A stretch of 13,111 nt of DNA from an uncultured Alistipes sp. (GTDB lineage: Bacteria; Bacteroidota; Bacteroidia; Bacteroidales; Rikenellaceae), in NCBI GenBank assembly GCA_937880705.1, contig CALGRZ010000094.1, forward strand, positions 1 through 13,111, written 5' to 3'. The notes beneath the pieces were generated by a model that saw only the letters and a program-made list of their open reading frames with translations, did not search any database and was not told where the DNA came from. Position numbers and translations under genes: made by a program. Of the stretch, positions 6,887 through 13,111 are shown piece after piece; within the stretch, counting starts at the first letter, position 1; every line of letters starts with the position of its first letter.

Positions 6887-7756
6887 CTACTTGAAAAGCA
6901 CTGTTTTTCCAAACTCATATATAGGCAACACGGTGCTTGCGAGTGCCTCCTGCTGAAGCGTTACCACAACCTCGGCATTGTTGGCATAGCGGTAGCTCAC
7001 CGCGCCCTTCTCCAGACCCTCGGGATAGCTCATCTGGGAGGGTGTAATGGCCAGCATCACAATATCGCCCGAGAGGTTATCCTTCGCAACAAGGCCCTCG
7101 GTGGGGCTGAAGCGCGCAACCACATACGAGGTCTTCTCCTCGGCAACGGGGATAAGCACACGCTCCACAGTTGTGGTAACACAACGCTTGCCATAGAAGA
7201 GCTCGAGGTACTGCTGCTCGAGGCGGTCAATCTCCCTCAAAGCACTCTCCAGACCGGCACCAAAGGTGTCGCCCAGCTCGCCGGTGACGAGCTCCACACG
7301 GGCACGGCGCAGCGTGAAGATCTGCTCGGCAGCCTCGCGGGCAGCCTCATCGGCCTGTAACTCGGTTGTCGACATACGGTTGGGAAGTACTACGGCAAAG
7401 GTCATTCCATCGCCATTGTGGTCGGGGTATTTAACACCCTCCGACACCTCGATTGATGCGCCACCACCCTGCTCTGCAACCCTCACAGCGGCCGATGTGA
7501 TGCTATAGTCCGTGCGATCCACCAGCGGAGCACGACTGCCGAGCAGCTTCTGTGCATAACGCGCATAGGGGCCTACGACGAGCTGCTCACGCTCGATAGT
7601 AAGGCAGACCTCGAGGGTGGTATTGGCCTCGGCGACAACATGTCGGCCATTCTCCTTATATACACCGATGCGTTTCTTTACGACCTGCTGTGCCGAGAGC
7701 TCCACCATCGTGGCAGAGAGCAGAAGCACTATTGCGATAAGTGATAGACGTTTCAT
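6887..7756 (-). CDS. DUF4831 family protein, secreted, unknown function
   Basis: The 289-residue protein has a signal peptide at about 1-22 (hydrophobic core LIAIVLLLSATMV, cleavage near LSAQ), so it is probably periplasmic or outer-membrane associated. There is no lipobox cysteine. It matches DUF4831, a family of unknown function common in Bacteroidales, by VGPYARYAQKLLG (61-73), AAEQIFTLRRARVELVTGE (142-160) and LEQQYLELFYGK (179-190). It has its own promoter (7778-7809), which overlaps the stop codon of the gene upstream, and is followed 7 bases later by the AlkD-like gene. No catalytic motif is evident, and I assign no function. The family assignment rests on recalled family motifs. Confidence 0.85.
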   Translation of the reverse strand: MKRLSLIAIVLLLSATMVELSAQQVVKKRIGVYKENGRHVVAEANTTLEVCLTIEREQLVVGPYARYAQKLLGSRAPLVDRTDYSITSAAVRVAEQGGGASIEVSEGVKYPDHNGDGMTFAVVLPNRMSTTELQADEAAREAAEQIFTLRRARVELVTGELGDTFGAGLESALREIDRLEQQYLELFYGKRCVTTTVERVLIPVAEEKTSYVVARFSPTEGLVAKDNLSGDIVMLAITPSQMSYPEGLEKGAVSYRYANNAEVVVTLQQEALASTVLPIYEFGKTVLFK

Positions 7757-7777
7757 AAGTTTACCTGTTATACTCTA

Positions 7778-7809
7778 CAAAGATACTATATATTTTTATG
7801 ATATTCAAA
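7778..7809 (-). promoter_or_regulatory. Bacteroidota-type promoter for the DUF4831 - AlkD-like pair
   Basis: On the minus strand, TTTG (7809-7806), a 20-base spacer and TATCTTTG (7785-7778) match the Bacteroidetes -33/-7 consensus perfectly. The -33 element overlaps the TGA stop codon of the trmN6-like gene (7807-7805). The predicted leader is about 15-18 bases. No terminator separates the upstream operon, so read-through is also possible. Confidence 0.8.
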
Positions 7810-8503
7810 ATTTCAGATAAAACTCTTCGACAAGCCGACGATAGGCCTCGCTGTAGCCTCCCGACGAGCTGTGTATTATAAGGCTGTCGACACGGGGCAT
7901 CAGGGGTGAGGGCGACATCACGAACTCCATCAAGGTGCGCTTGGGCGCATCGCCCTCGCGTGTTACGACATCCGTCTGGCGACGGAGCCACAGACGGCCA
8001 AAGGCCGCATAGCGCATGTCGGAGGCTACATCCGTAGGCAGTATCAGGCTCAACACTCCCCCATCGTCGAGCAGACGACAGGCCGCAGCCACAATGTCAT
8101 CGAAGGTCAGCGACGTGGTGTGACGTGCCACGGTGCGGGCACCGTTGGGCGAGTGTAGCGAGTCGACAAAGAAGGGGGGATTGCTCACTATGTGGCTAAA
8201 GCGACGCTCCGAGGTAAACTCCCTCACATCGGCCTCCAGCACCTCGATGCGTGAGCTCCAGGGCGAGGCAGCAACATTGGCACGAGCCTGACGTGCAGCA
8301 CCATGGTCAATATCTATGGCTACGACCTCGGCCGTGGGAACGCGCTGCGCAGCCATAAGAGCTATAAGGCCCGAGCCTGTGCCCATATCGAGCACACGCC
8401 TGCCACCTCGAAGATCGGCCCAAGCACCCAGCAGAACGCCATCCGTGCCCACCTTCATGGCGCACAGATCATCCTGCAGCTCGAACTCCTTAAACCTAAA
8501 CAT
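7805..8503 (-). CDS. tRNA1(Val) (adenine-N6)-methyltransferase, TrmN6-like
   Basis: This is a class I SAM-dependent N6-adenine methyltransferase of 232 residues, the usual size. TrmN6 (YfiC in E. coli) methylates A37 of tRNA1(Val). The N-terminus FRFKEFELQDDLCAMKVGTD (2-21) is typical of the family. The SAM loop is LDMGTGSG (38-45), the acidic ribose contact is DID (64-66), and the catalytic NPPF is at 108-111. The closely related RNA methyltransferases share these motifs, so the exact tRNA target is inferred from overall resemblance. Its ATG lies 2 bases after the stop codon of the TIGR02757 gene, and it is the last gene of the YbbR-like operon. Confidence 0.88.
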   Translation of the reverse strand: MFRFKEFELQDDLCAMKVGTDGVLLGAWADLRGGRRVLDMGTGSGLIALMAAQRVPTAEVVAIDIDHGAARQARANVAASPWSSRIEVLEADVREFTSERRFSHIVSNPPFFVDSLHSPNGARTVARHTTSLTFDDIVAAACRLLDDGGVLSLILPTDVASDMRYAAFGRLWLRRQTDVVTREGDAPKRTLMEFVMSPSPLMPRVDSLIIHSSSGGYSEAYRRLVEEFYLKF

Positions 8504-8505
8504 CG

Positions 8506-9306
8506 CTAAATATTATCTATGAGGCGGGTGATGCCGGCCCCGAAGAGCGAGTAGTCGTAGCGCGTAGGATCCTCCTTAGAGAACTCGCGCAACGCAGCCG
8601 TGATCTGCTCGACGGCCCGCCAATCATCCTGCTTACGCTGCAACAGACCCAGCGCACGGCCCATACGACCGGTGTGCAGATCCAAGGGCAGGTAGAGTGC
8701 CGACATGGGTATGCGCTGCCATAGTCCAAAGTCCACGCCACGATCATCACGCCGCACGAACCAGCGCAGATACATACATAGTCGCTTGCAGGCGGCACCG
8801 CGGTCTATATTCGAGAGGTGCTTCTCGGCATGGCGATCGTGCTCCACGAAGAAGAAGTCGCGGCGGAACGCAGAGATCACATCACGCATATCGCCCAACG
8901 CCTCGTACTGCTCTTCAAAGTAGTTGCCTATGCCGCCCCACCCCTCGATGATATGGCGCAGAGAGCGGACAAAGGTCTTGAAGTCCTCGCCATTGAAGGT
9001 GCGGTGAACAAAGTCGCCGAGCGAGTCTATATCGGCATCCGTGGCGTTGCGCACAAAGTCCGCAGGGGCATTGTCCATATATCGCATCATGCGATGTGCA
9101 CTCTTGACAATGGCCTGACGGTTACCCCAGGCGATGGTAGCGGCCATAAAGCCCGCTATCTCGCGGTCATCTCTCGAAGTGAAGCTATGGGGCACGCTGA
9201 TGGGATCCGGCTCGATAAAGTCGGGGCGGTTATAGCGGTCATGAAGGTACTCAAGCAGATCGCGCAACTCCTCGCGCGACATATTCTCGTTAAAGGATAC
9301 GACCAT
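8506..9306 (-). CDS. TIGR02757 family (DUF2400) protein, unknown function
   Basis: The protein has up to 266 residues and matches TIGR02757/DUF2400, a family common in Bacteroidota without an established role. Recognisable segments are RYNRPDFIEPDPISVPHSF (24-42), DREIAGFMAATIAWGNR (47-63), KRLCMYLRWFVRRDD (174-188), LPLDLHTGR (206-214) and DPTRYDYSLFGAG (246-258). It has no signal peptide or membrane helix, so it is cytosolic. The ATG at 9306 overlaps the end of the LolD-type gene by 17 bases; the in-frame ATG at 9282 (residue 9) lies just after that stop and fits the usual short N-terminus of the family. Neither has a clear ribosome-binding site. It lies between the ATPase and trmN6-like genes in one operon. 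Confidence 0.85.
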   Translation of the reverse strand: MVVSFNENMSREELRDLLEYLHDRYNRPDFIEPDPISVPHSFTSRDDREIAGFMAATIAWGNRQAIVKSAHRMMRYMDNAPADFVRNATDADIDSLGDFVHRTFNGEDFKTFVRSLRHIIEGWGGIGNYFEEQYEALGDMRDVISAFRRDFFFVEHDRHAEKHLSNIDRGAACKRLCMYLRWFVRRDDRGVDFGLWQRIPMSALYLPLDLHTGRMGRALGLLQRKQDDWRAVEQITAALREFSKEDPTRYDYSLFGAGITRLIDNI

Positions 9307-9940
9307 CGCTCATCTCAATCTTTCTATCCGACATCGAGGCAAGGGCCTCATCATGGGTTACAATCAGGAAGGTCTGATTGGTGCGATCCCTCAACTCGAA
9401 GAAGAGGCGTTGTATCTCCTCGCGGGTGGCACTATCCAGATTTCCGGTAGGCTCGTCGGCAAGTACCACCGAGGGCTCGTTGGCCAAAGCACGGGCGATG
9501 GCCACACGCTGCTGCTCGCCACCCGACAGGGCCGAGGGTCTATGCTCCTCACGGTGCGACATGCCCACCATGCGAAGTAGCTCGCGGGCACGCGCCTCGG
9601 CCTCACCACGGCTGCGACGTGCTATAAGCATAGGCATCATAACATTCTCCAGAGCCGAGAACTCCTCAAGGAGGTGGTGAAACTGGAAGACAAAGCCTAT
9701 GTGGCGGTTACGAAACGACGACAAGGCCGCATCGTCCATGCCCTCGGGCGACTTTCCATCAATCAGCACACGACCTCCGTCGGCCGAAAGCAACGAGCCG
9801 ATAATCTGCAACAGCGTGGTCTTGCCGGCACCACTGGCACCTACCAGCGACACTATCTCGCCACGACCGACACTCATGCTCACGCCATGCAACACCTCAA
9901 GGTCGCCAAAGCGTTTGACAACATTTTCAACCTTTATCAT
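9290..9940 (-). CDS. ABC transporter ATP-binding protein, LolD/MacB type
   Basis: This is a complete 216-residue ABC ATPase. Walker A is GASGAGKTT (34-42), the Q-loop is at Q86 in FVFQFHH, the signature is LSGGEQQR (138-145), Walker B is [13 protein letters not shown] (158-170) and the H-loop is TH (195-196). The form of the signature and the DEPTGNLD stretch place it in the LolD/MacB/FtsE group. LolD powers release of outer-membrane lipoproteins from the inner membrane. No permease gene is adjacent, so the partner (LolC/E-like, MacB-like or other) is encoded elsewhere and the function is inferred from the subfamily. Its start overlaps the folP stop codon in an ATGA, showing tight coupling. 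Confidence 0.9.
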   Translation of the reverse strand: MIKVENVVKRFGDLEVLHGVSMSVGRGEIVSLVGASGAGKTTLLQIIGSLLSADGGRVLIDGKSPEGMDDAALSSFRNRHIGFVFQFHHLLEEFSALENVMMPMLIARRSRGEAEARARELLRMVGMSHREEHRPSALSGGEQQRVAIARALANEPSVVLADEPTGNLDSATREEIQRLFFELRDRTNQTFLIVTHDEALASMSDRKIEMSDGRIL

Positions 9941-10767
9941 CGTGTATAGTGGTTATATAGATCGACAATCTGACGTGTAGCCCCCACGTCGTGAACACGC
10001 AGGATGGTAGCACCCTTACGCAATGACTCCCAGGCCAGAGCCAACGAGCCGGGTAACGACTCCTCGGGTGTAGTATCCAGCAACTTATATATCATAGACT
10101 TGCGCGAAACGCCAACCAAAACCTTATGGCCCAGTGACGTGATTAGCTCCAAGTGGCGCATAAGCTCATAGTTCTGCTCAAGGCTCTTGGCAAAGCCGAA
10201 GCCGGGGTCGAGGATAATGTTCTCGCGGCTAATACCCACACGAAGCATCGTCGCAACACGCTCACGGAAGTACTCCACAACACCGTCAACAACACCGCGA
10301 TCATAGTGCGTGAGCTGCTGCATAGTCCGAGGTACGCCACGCATGTGCATAGCCACATACTTCAACCCGAGGCGTGCAACCGTCGACAGCATATCACTAT
10401 CGAGCTCACCGGCCGAGATGTCGTTGACTATCACCGCGCCAAAGGCCTCGACAGCGCGACGTACAATCTCCGAGCGGAAGGTATCTATCGAGACTACAAC
10501 TTCACCGCCACACTCACCAACCACCTCCAGGCCGAGCCTTAGACGCTCCCACTCCTGCTCGAGGCTCACCTCCGCAGCACCGGGACGCGAGGAGTAGCCA
10601 CCGAGGTCCACAATTGTGGCACCCTCCGAGATAACCGCCTCGACACGTCGGCGCACAGCCTCGCGATCCGCAACACGGCTGCCGGCATAGAACGAGTCGG
10701 GCGTGAGGTTGACTATAGCCATGACATGGCTACAATCCCAATCAAGCGTTGATGGATTGAGCATCAT
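9937..10767 (-). CDS. folP: Dihydropteroate synthase
   Basis: The enzyme joins 6-hydroxymethyl-dihydropterin pyrophosphate to p-aminobenzoate in folate synthesis and is the sulfonamide target. Numbered from the chosen start, the 276-residue protein shows MAIVNLTPDSF (16-26), DLGGYSSRPG (54-63; SSRPG where many have STRPG), SIDTF (93-97), VNDISAG (114-120), MHMRG (140-144), DPGFGFAKS (187-195), VGVSRKS (218-224) and RVHDV (257-261). All pterin-, pABA- and phosphate-binding loops are present. I chose ATG 10767 because family proteins have about 15 residues before the first strand; an ATG 30 bases upstream (10797) gives ten extra residues and has GGAGG just before it. Either way the start lies inside coaE. 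The stop overlaps the ATPase start by 4 bases. Confidence 0.96.
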   Translation of the reverse strand: MMLNPSTLDWDCSHVMAIVNLTPDSFYAGSRVADREAVRRRVEAVISEGATIVDLGGYSSRPGAAEVSLEQEWERLRLGLEVVGECGGEVVVSIDTFRSEIVRRAVEAFGAVIVNDISAGELDSDMLSTVARLGLKYVAMHMRGVPRTMQQLTHYDRGVVDGVVEYFRERVATMLRVGISRENIILDPGFGFAKSLEQNYELMRHLELITSLGHKVLVGVSRKSMIYKLLDTTPEESLPGSLALAWESLRKGATILRVHDVGATRQIVDLYNHYTR

Positions 10768-11341
10768 ACGACAGACGGCGGTGTAGCTGCTCGACATCCT
10801 CCTCCAGGTCGTCGAGCTCGATATTTACGATTGCATACTTCGATCGATCGCAACGCTGCTCGTCGGAGAGCTGATTGCGCATACGGTCGCGCACCTGCTC
10901 CTCGGTAGTGTCATCACGACGCATGGCACGCTCCAGACGCAGAGCCTCGGGTGCCATAACCGCAACAACGGCATCTACCCTATGCTCAAGGCCTGCTTCA
11001 AAGATGATGGCAGACTCGATGACTACATAGCTACCCTGCTGCTGCTCGGCCCAACGACCAAAGTCATCCATAACGGCAGGGTGAACAATAGCGTTGAGGG
11101 CCTTGAGCTCCTCCTCCGAAGAGAAGACACGCGAGGCGAGCCATCCACGGTTAAGCCCCTCGGCAGTGTAGCACTCCGAGCCGAAACGCTCGACAAGCGA
11201 TGCTCGAAGTTCAGGACTTGTGTTCATAAGAGCCTTGGCGCGACTGTCGGCGTCGTAGACTGCGACGCCCAGCCCCATCAACAGCTCGCACACCTTGCTC
11301 TTGCCAGAGCCGATGCCACCGGTGATTGCTACCTTATACAT
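10742..11341 (-). CDS. coaE: Dephospho-CoA kinase
   Basis: The enzyme phosphorylates dephospho-CoA on the ribose 3'-hydroxyl, the last step of coenzyme A synthesis. The 199-residue protein has the P-loop GGIGSGKSK (8-16), the catalytic-region YDADSRAK (29-36), IVHP (85-88), the IESAIIFEAGL strand and helix (108-118), and the lid-type RMRNQLSDEQR (153-163). The length is normal. It follows the YbbR-like gene by 41 bases, and its 3' end overlaps folP by 26 to 56 bases depending on the folP start. Nothing essential appears to be missing. Confidence 0.97.
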   Translation of the reverse strand: MYKVAITGGIGSGKSKVCELLMGLGVAVYDADSRAKALMNTSPELRASLVERFGSECYTAEGLNRGWLASRVFSSEEELKALNAIVHPAVMDDFGRWAEQQQGSYVVIESAIIFEAGLEHRVDAVVAVMAPEALRLERAMRRDDTTEEQVRDRMRNQLSDEQRCDRSKYAIVNIELDDLEEDVEQLHRRLSYDAQSINA

Positions 11342-11382
11342 ATATATAGATATTATGGCGTTTTAACCCTATTGCCGTAGCT

Positions 11383-11811
11383 CTACTCGAACTCCTCCTC
11401 GGCGTGTATGCGACCAACCTCAAACGAGGGTGTGATGCCCACAGCCACCACGTCGACATCGTTCATACGCGATGCCAAAGCCTGCTGCAACGACACGCCC
11501 GAGATATGGCGCATGACGATACCCTCGTCGTTTACGACATCCTGCTCAAACGAGAGCTCGGCAAGGGGGATGTCAAACTCGCTATTGCGCGAGGTGAGCG
11601 TATAGCCGATCAGATCGGTACCCTTACCGCGGATCGTACAACCCACGTCGAAACGATTGCCATCGACGATGACCGTGACCTGATGGTCGGTAGTGTAGTT
11701 ATCGCCCAGCTTGGTGATATACCACAGCACAAAGGCTGCCACAAGCATGGTGACATATACGGGTGAGATACAGCTGCGCAACCAGCCGTAGAAAGCCTTA
11801 AGTCTTTTCAT
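11383..11811 (-). CDS. YbbR-like (CdaR-related) membrane protein, short form
   Basis: The 142-residue protein has a basic N-terminus, one membrane helix (about 17-34) and a small extracytoplasmic part. The segment just after the helix (DHQVTVIVDGNRFDVGCTI, 42-60), the domain beginning RGKGTDLIGY, and the position directly before coaE resemble the YbbR-like protein encoded next to coaE in other Bacteroidales. Those are usually longer (around 300 residues, from memory), so this is a short form. I see no frameshift remnant: only 41 bases separate it from coaE. YbbR/CdaR proteins in Firmicutes modulate the c-di-AMP cyclase CdaA; whether that holds here is unknown. It is the first gene of the operon, with a promoter at 11834-11865. 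A minimal ATG-AAA-TGA overlaps the start codon upstream. Confidence 0.7.
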   Translation of the reverse strand: MKRLKAFYGWLRSCISPVYVTMLVAAFVLWYITKLGDNYTTDHQVTVIVDGNRFDVGCTIRGKGTDLIGYTLTSRNSEFDIPLAELSFEQDVVNDEGIVMRHISGVSLQQALASRMNDVDVVAVGITPSFEVGRIHAEEEFE

Positions 11812-11833
11812 TTCATAAAGAGGTTTACTCTGG

Positions 11834-11865
11834 CAAAGTTATAAAAAAAATAGGTCGCCTCCAAA
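11834..11865 (-). promoter_or_regulatory. Bacteroidota-type promoter of the YbbR-coaE-folP operon
   Basis: On the minus strand, TTTG (11865-11862), a 20-base spacer and TAACTTTG (11841-11834) match the Bacteroidetes -33/-7 consensus exactly. The -33 element lies in the loop of the secDF terminator, and the spacer includes that terminator's 3' arm and T tract. The predicted leader before ATG 11811 is about 16-19 bases. Confidence 0.75.
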
Positions 11866-11885
11866 TCGGATGGCAACCTATTTTT
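11843..11885 (-). terminator. Rho-independent terminator of secDF
   Basis: On the minus strand, AAAAATAGGTTGCC (11885-11872) pairs with GGCGACCTATTTTT (11859-11846), a 14-bp stem with one G-U pair. An inner TCC/GGA extension brings the apical loop to 5 bases. The 3' arm runs into a total of eight Ts. It begins 25 bases after the secDF stop codon. An A tract on the opposite side gives some symmetry, but no + strand gene needs it. Confidence 0.9.
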
Positions 11886-11909
11886 ATATGACTTTTAAGT
11901 AGCCTAAAA

Positions 11910-13111
11910 CTACTCGGCCTTGGCAGGCTCCTTGGCAATAGACTTTGCAGCCTTCTTGCGCTGGAGGTCATAGGCGATAGGAGTAGCCACGAATACTGAC
12001 GAGTAGGTACCGATAATAACACCGAGGATCAACGCGAAGACGAAACCGCGGATGGTCTCACCACCGAAGATGAAGATAGCCAACAGCGTAACGAGCGTGG
12101 TACCCGAGGTGTTGATAGTACGCGACAGCGTAGCGCAGATAGCACTATCGATGTTGTTCTTGATATCGCGCTTGGGGTAGAGACCCAGATACTCACGGAT
12201 ACGGTCGAAGATAACCACGGTATCGTTGATAGAGTAACCGATGATGGTCAGAATAGCGGCGATAAAGGCCTGGTTAACCTCCAAGTTGAAGGGCATGATA
12301 GCGTAGAGCATCGAGAAGATACCGATAACCAGGATGGCGTTGTGTGCCAAGGCTGCGGTAGCACCCAGAGCCCACTGCCAACGACGGAAACGGATGGCGA
12401 TATAGATGCCGATAGCCACCAGCGAGAGCAACACAGCAACAATCGAGTTGCGGGTCATCTCGCTCGAGATTGCGCTACCCACCTGCTCCGAAGAGGCGAT
12501 ACCATACTGTGCGATGCCGTCACCTGCAGTACGGAAGTGGTCAAACTCGAAGCCCTCGAGAGTATAGAACTCCTTAACGGCCTCGTAGATAAGACGGTCA
12601 ACAACATCGTTGGCCTCCTCACCATCCAGACCCTCGGGCTGGTACTGGGTAACGATACGAACCTGGTTGTCGGCACCGAACTGCTTAACCTCAACCGAGG
12701 CGTTTGCAGCATCGGCAACAGTCGAGAACTCCTCCTCGAGGGCAGCACGAACATCCTCGACATTTACAGTCTGCTCGAACTTAACAACGTAGGCACGACC
12801 ACCGGTGAAGTCTACACCCTTGTTAAGACCAAGAGTCAGAAGCGAGATGATCGAGAGCACGATGAGTGAGCCAGAGAGGATGTAAGAGTACTTACGCTTC
12901 TCGATGAAGCTGAACTTGATGTTCTGCAGGAAGTTCTCGGTGAGCTTGTTCGAGAAGGCGATAGTGCCACGACGGGCAGCCCACGCCTCGAGCAGTACGC
13001 GAGTGATGAAGATCGAGCAGAACAACGAGGTGATGATACCTACAACCAGCGTGGTGGCGAAGCCCTTAACAGGACCTGTACCGAAGAAGAAGAGCACAGC
13101 ACCGGTGATAA
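11910..13111 (-). CDS. secDF: Protein translocase subunit SecDF (fused), partial: C-terminal part
   Basis: The gene runs off the right edge, so only the C-terminal 399 complete codons are visible. The reading frame is open to base 13111; the GTG at 13097 is an internal valine, not a start. The visible protein opens with the last SecD membrane segment (VLFFFGTGPVKGF, then ATTLVVGIITSLF) and passes without interruption into a complete SecF: first helix, GVDFTGG, a periplasmic domain, then five membrane helices with GYSINDTVVIFDRIRE and TLSRTINTSGTTL. SecDF uses the proton gradient to pull preproteins through SecYEG on the periplasmic side. Fused SecDF is standard in Bacteroidota. The C-terminus is Lys/Ala-rich. 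A terminator follows at 11843-11885. Confidence 0.97.
   Translation of the reverse strand, partial: ITGAVLFFFGTGPVKGFATTLVVGIITSLFCSIFITRVLLEAWAARRGTIAFSNKLTENFLQNIKFSFIEKRKYSYILSGSLIVLSIISLLTLGLNKGVDFTGGRAYVVKFEQTVNVEDVRAALEEEFSTVADAANASVEVKQFGADNQVRIVTQYQPEGLDGEEANDVVDRLIYEAVKEFYTLEGFEFDHFRTAGDGIAQYGIASSEQVGSAISSEMTRNSIVAVLLSLVAIGIYIAIRFRRWQWALGATAALAHNAILVIGIFSMLYAIMPFNLEVNQAFIAAILTIIGYSINDTVVIFDRIREYLGLYPKRDIKNNIDSAICATLSRTINTSGTTLVTLLAIFIFGGETIRGFVFALILGVIIGTYSSVFVATPIAYDLQRKKAAKSIAKEPAKAE

Noticed and set aside
11341..11382. An internal promoter in the 41-base gap before coaE
   Set aside because: The gap is AT-rich, but no TAnnTTTG box is present on the minus strand, so coaE is taken as cotranscribed with the YbbR-like gene.
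11808..11816. A two-codon upstream ORF (ATG AAA TGA) overlapping the start of the YbbR-like gene
   Set aside because: It is very short, has no ribosome-binding site and is likely to be chance in an A-rich leader.
11902..11913. A 12-base match between the secDF stop region and the foldback element (GTAGTTTTAGGC at 6076-6087)
   Set aside because: A few 12-base matches are expected by chance in 13 kb, and nothing around it matches.
13095..13097. GTG as a start codon for a separate SecF-like gene
   Set aside because: The frame is open beyond it to the window edge and encodes SecD residues, so it is an internal codon of secDF.
1..13111. CRISPR arrays, tRNA/rRNA genes, integrases, transposases, toxin-antitoxin or defence genes
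   Set aside because: None was seen on either strand; the two repeat copies are about 6 kb apart and are not array-like.

Overview
The window is a stretch of core chromosome from a moderately GC-rich member of Bacteroidota, most likely Bacteroidales and plausibly close to Alistipes/Rikenellaceae. The evidence is the fused SecDF, the DUF4831 and TIGR02757 proteins, the YbbR-like/coaE pairing, and promoters that fit the phylum's TTTG-N20-TAnnTTTG pattern instead of the sigma70 -35/-10. The genus is an inference. I see no mobile gene cluster, defence island, CRISPR array, tRNA or rRNA.

Layout. (1) Positions 1-218 hold a short hairpin, half a copy of a dispersed repeat and a strong terminator for the leftward gene that follows. 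(2) 219-1124 (-) encodes a sugar nucleotidyltransferase. It is divergent from (3) a four-gene rightward operon at 1227-5990: a membrane-anchored LytM (M23-like) protein without its zinc ligands, dxr (isoprenoid precursors), rseP (site-2 protease) and radA (recombination), closed by a strong terminator at 6013-6053. (4) 6058-6178 is a complete 121-bp foldback repeat lying between convergent genes. (5) 6235-7756 (-) holds an AlkD-like protein and a secreted DUF4831 protein, with their own promoter. (6) 7805-11811 (-) is a tightly packed operon, transcribed in the order YbbR-like, coaE, folP, LolD-type ATPase, TIGR02757 protein, trmN6-like methyltransferase. (7) 11910 to the right edge (-) is the 3' part of secDF, whose terminator overlaps the promoter of the YbbR-like operon.

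Most genes are housekeeping: isoprenoid, CoA and folate synthesis, envelope proteolysis and export, recombination and tRNA modification. The most interesting points are the foldback repeat found at two gene ends, the nested terminator/promoter between secDF and the YbbR-like gene, and the catalytically degenerate LytM protein leading the dxr-rseP-radA operon. I did not find a convincing new multi-gene system. No gap between genes exceeds 300 bases.
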